20,433 bases of DNA from a virus. Positions 20,307 to 20,433 of this stretch are shown here, in pieces; the stretch's first letter is position 1; each line of letters starts with the position of its first letter. A model generated the notes under the pieces. It did no database searches. It saw only the letters and a program-made list of their open reading frames with translations, and was not told where the DNA came from. Where the stretch lies: positions 1 through 20,433 of the IMG/VR virus record IMGVR_UViG_3300009181_000455. One strand, 5' to 3'. A program made the translations under genes and the position numbers.

Positions 20307-20433
20307 TCTCAAGCACAATGGCGTCGAGCGCCGCGATGGATGCGTTGATCTCCGCATCCTCTCGCTGCTTCTGCGTCTGCGCCGGGGGTGCGGTTGCTTC
20401 GGGCTCGGTAACAGCCGGCTCGCTCCGCTTCTC
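20275..20433 (-). CDS. C-terminal end of an upstream head gene (partial; protease or portal-region candidate)
   Basis: The frame enters at the right edge and stops at TAG 20275-20277, giving 52 residues. The visible end is a Pro/Ala/Glu/Thr-rich linker (EPAVTEPEATAPPAQTQKQR) followed by a helical REDAEINASIAALDAIVLET and a final YLHGDETVR. No catalytic residue lies in the part shown. In HK97-like gene order the gene before the capsid is usually the prohead protease, sometimes the portal, and such disordered tails occur in both. The N-terminus is outside the window. Confidence 0.6.
   Translation of the reverse strand, partial: EKRSEPAVTEPEATAPPAQTQKQREDAEINASIAALDAIVLETYLHGDETVR

Noticed and set aside
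1-20433. Search for tRNA, integrase, repressor, lysin, CRISPR, IS or anti-defence genes
   Set aside because: No clover-leaf-like element, catalytic integrase pattern, amidase/lysozyme motif, spaced repeat array or transposase was seen by eye.

Overview
The window is a stretch of tailed-bacteriophage (siphovirus-like) genome, either a free phage or a prophage. Every gene I can support lies on the minus strand, so the biological order runs from base 20433 down to base 1. I see no integrase, repressor, attachment site, tRNA, rRNA, CRISPR array, insertion sequence or clear host gene, so lysogeny cannot be decided here. The DNA is GC-rich. Many genes have a strong Shine-Dalgarno sequence, and about a dozen neighbours overlap by ATGA, TTGA or TGATG, which points to one long translationally coupled late transcript in a GC-rich bacterial host. 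Several proteins remind me of families met in planctomycete and freshwater phage genomes, but that is memory, not a search.

Head and neck (20433 to about 14744): the tail end of an unidentified gene in the place where HK97-type phages keep portal or protease; an HK97-fold major capsid protein with a fused N-terminal scaffold-like region; a small beta-rich protein; a predicted glycosyltransferase whose ribosome binding site lies in a perfect hairpin; a 53-residue protein; a gp6/phiE125 gp8-type connector; a small unknown protein; a head-tail joining protein; an HK97 gp10-like protein; and a DUF3168-like tail-completion protein. The terminase, and most likely the portal and protease, must lie beyond the right edge.

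Tail (14722 to about 4906): two tandem paralogous tail-tube-like proteins; a tail assembly chaperone pair made by a programmed -1 frameshift on GGGAAAA (the lambda G/GT arrangement); a 1677-residue tape measure protein; then unrecognised tail-tip or structural proteins. The last two of these are cysteine-rich.

Accessory block (4871 to 2249): a small charged ORF, a small helical DNA-binding-like protein, a phage metallophosphoesterase, a dCMP-deaminase-like enzyme and a T4 gp1-like deoxynucleoside monophosphate kinase. These sit inside the structural operon, with stop/start overlaps linking the three enzymes. After them come a small single-span membrane protein with a helical tail, a BppU-like protein, a tail fibre protein with classical fibre repeats, and the start of a fibre-associated protein that runs off the left edge.

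The strongest points for follow-up are the frameshift (well supported), the capsid-adjacent glycosyltransferase with its hairpin-buried ribosome binding site, the duplicated tail-tube genes, the cysteine-rich tail pair, and the metallophosphoesterase whose expected N-terminal DNA-binding domain appears to be a separate overlapping gene. I did not find a clearly new defence or genetic system beyond these.
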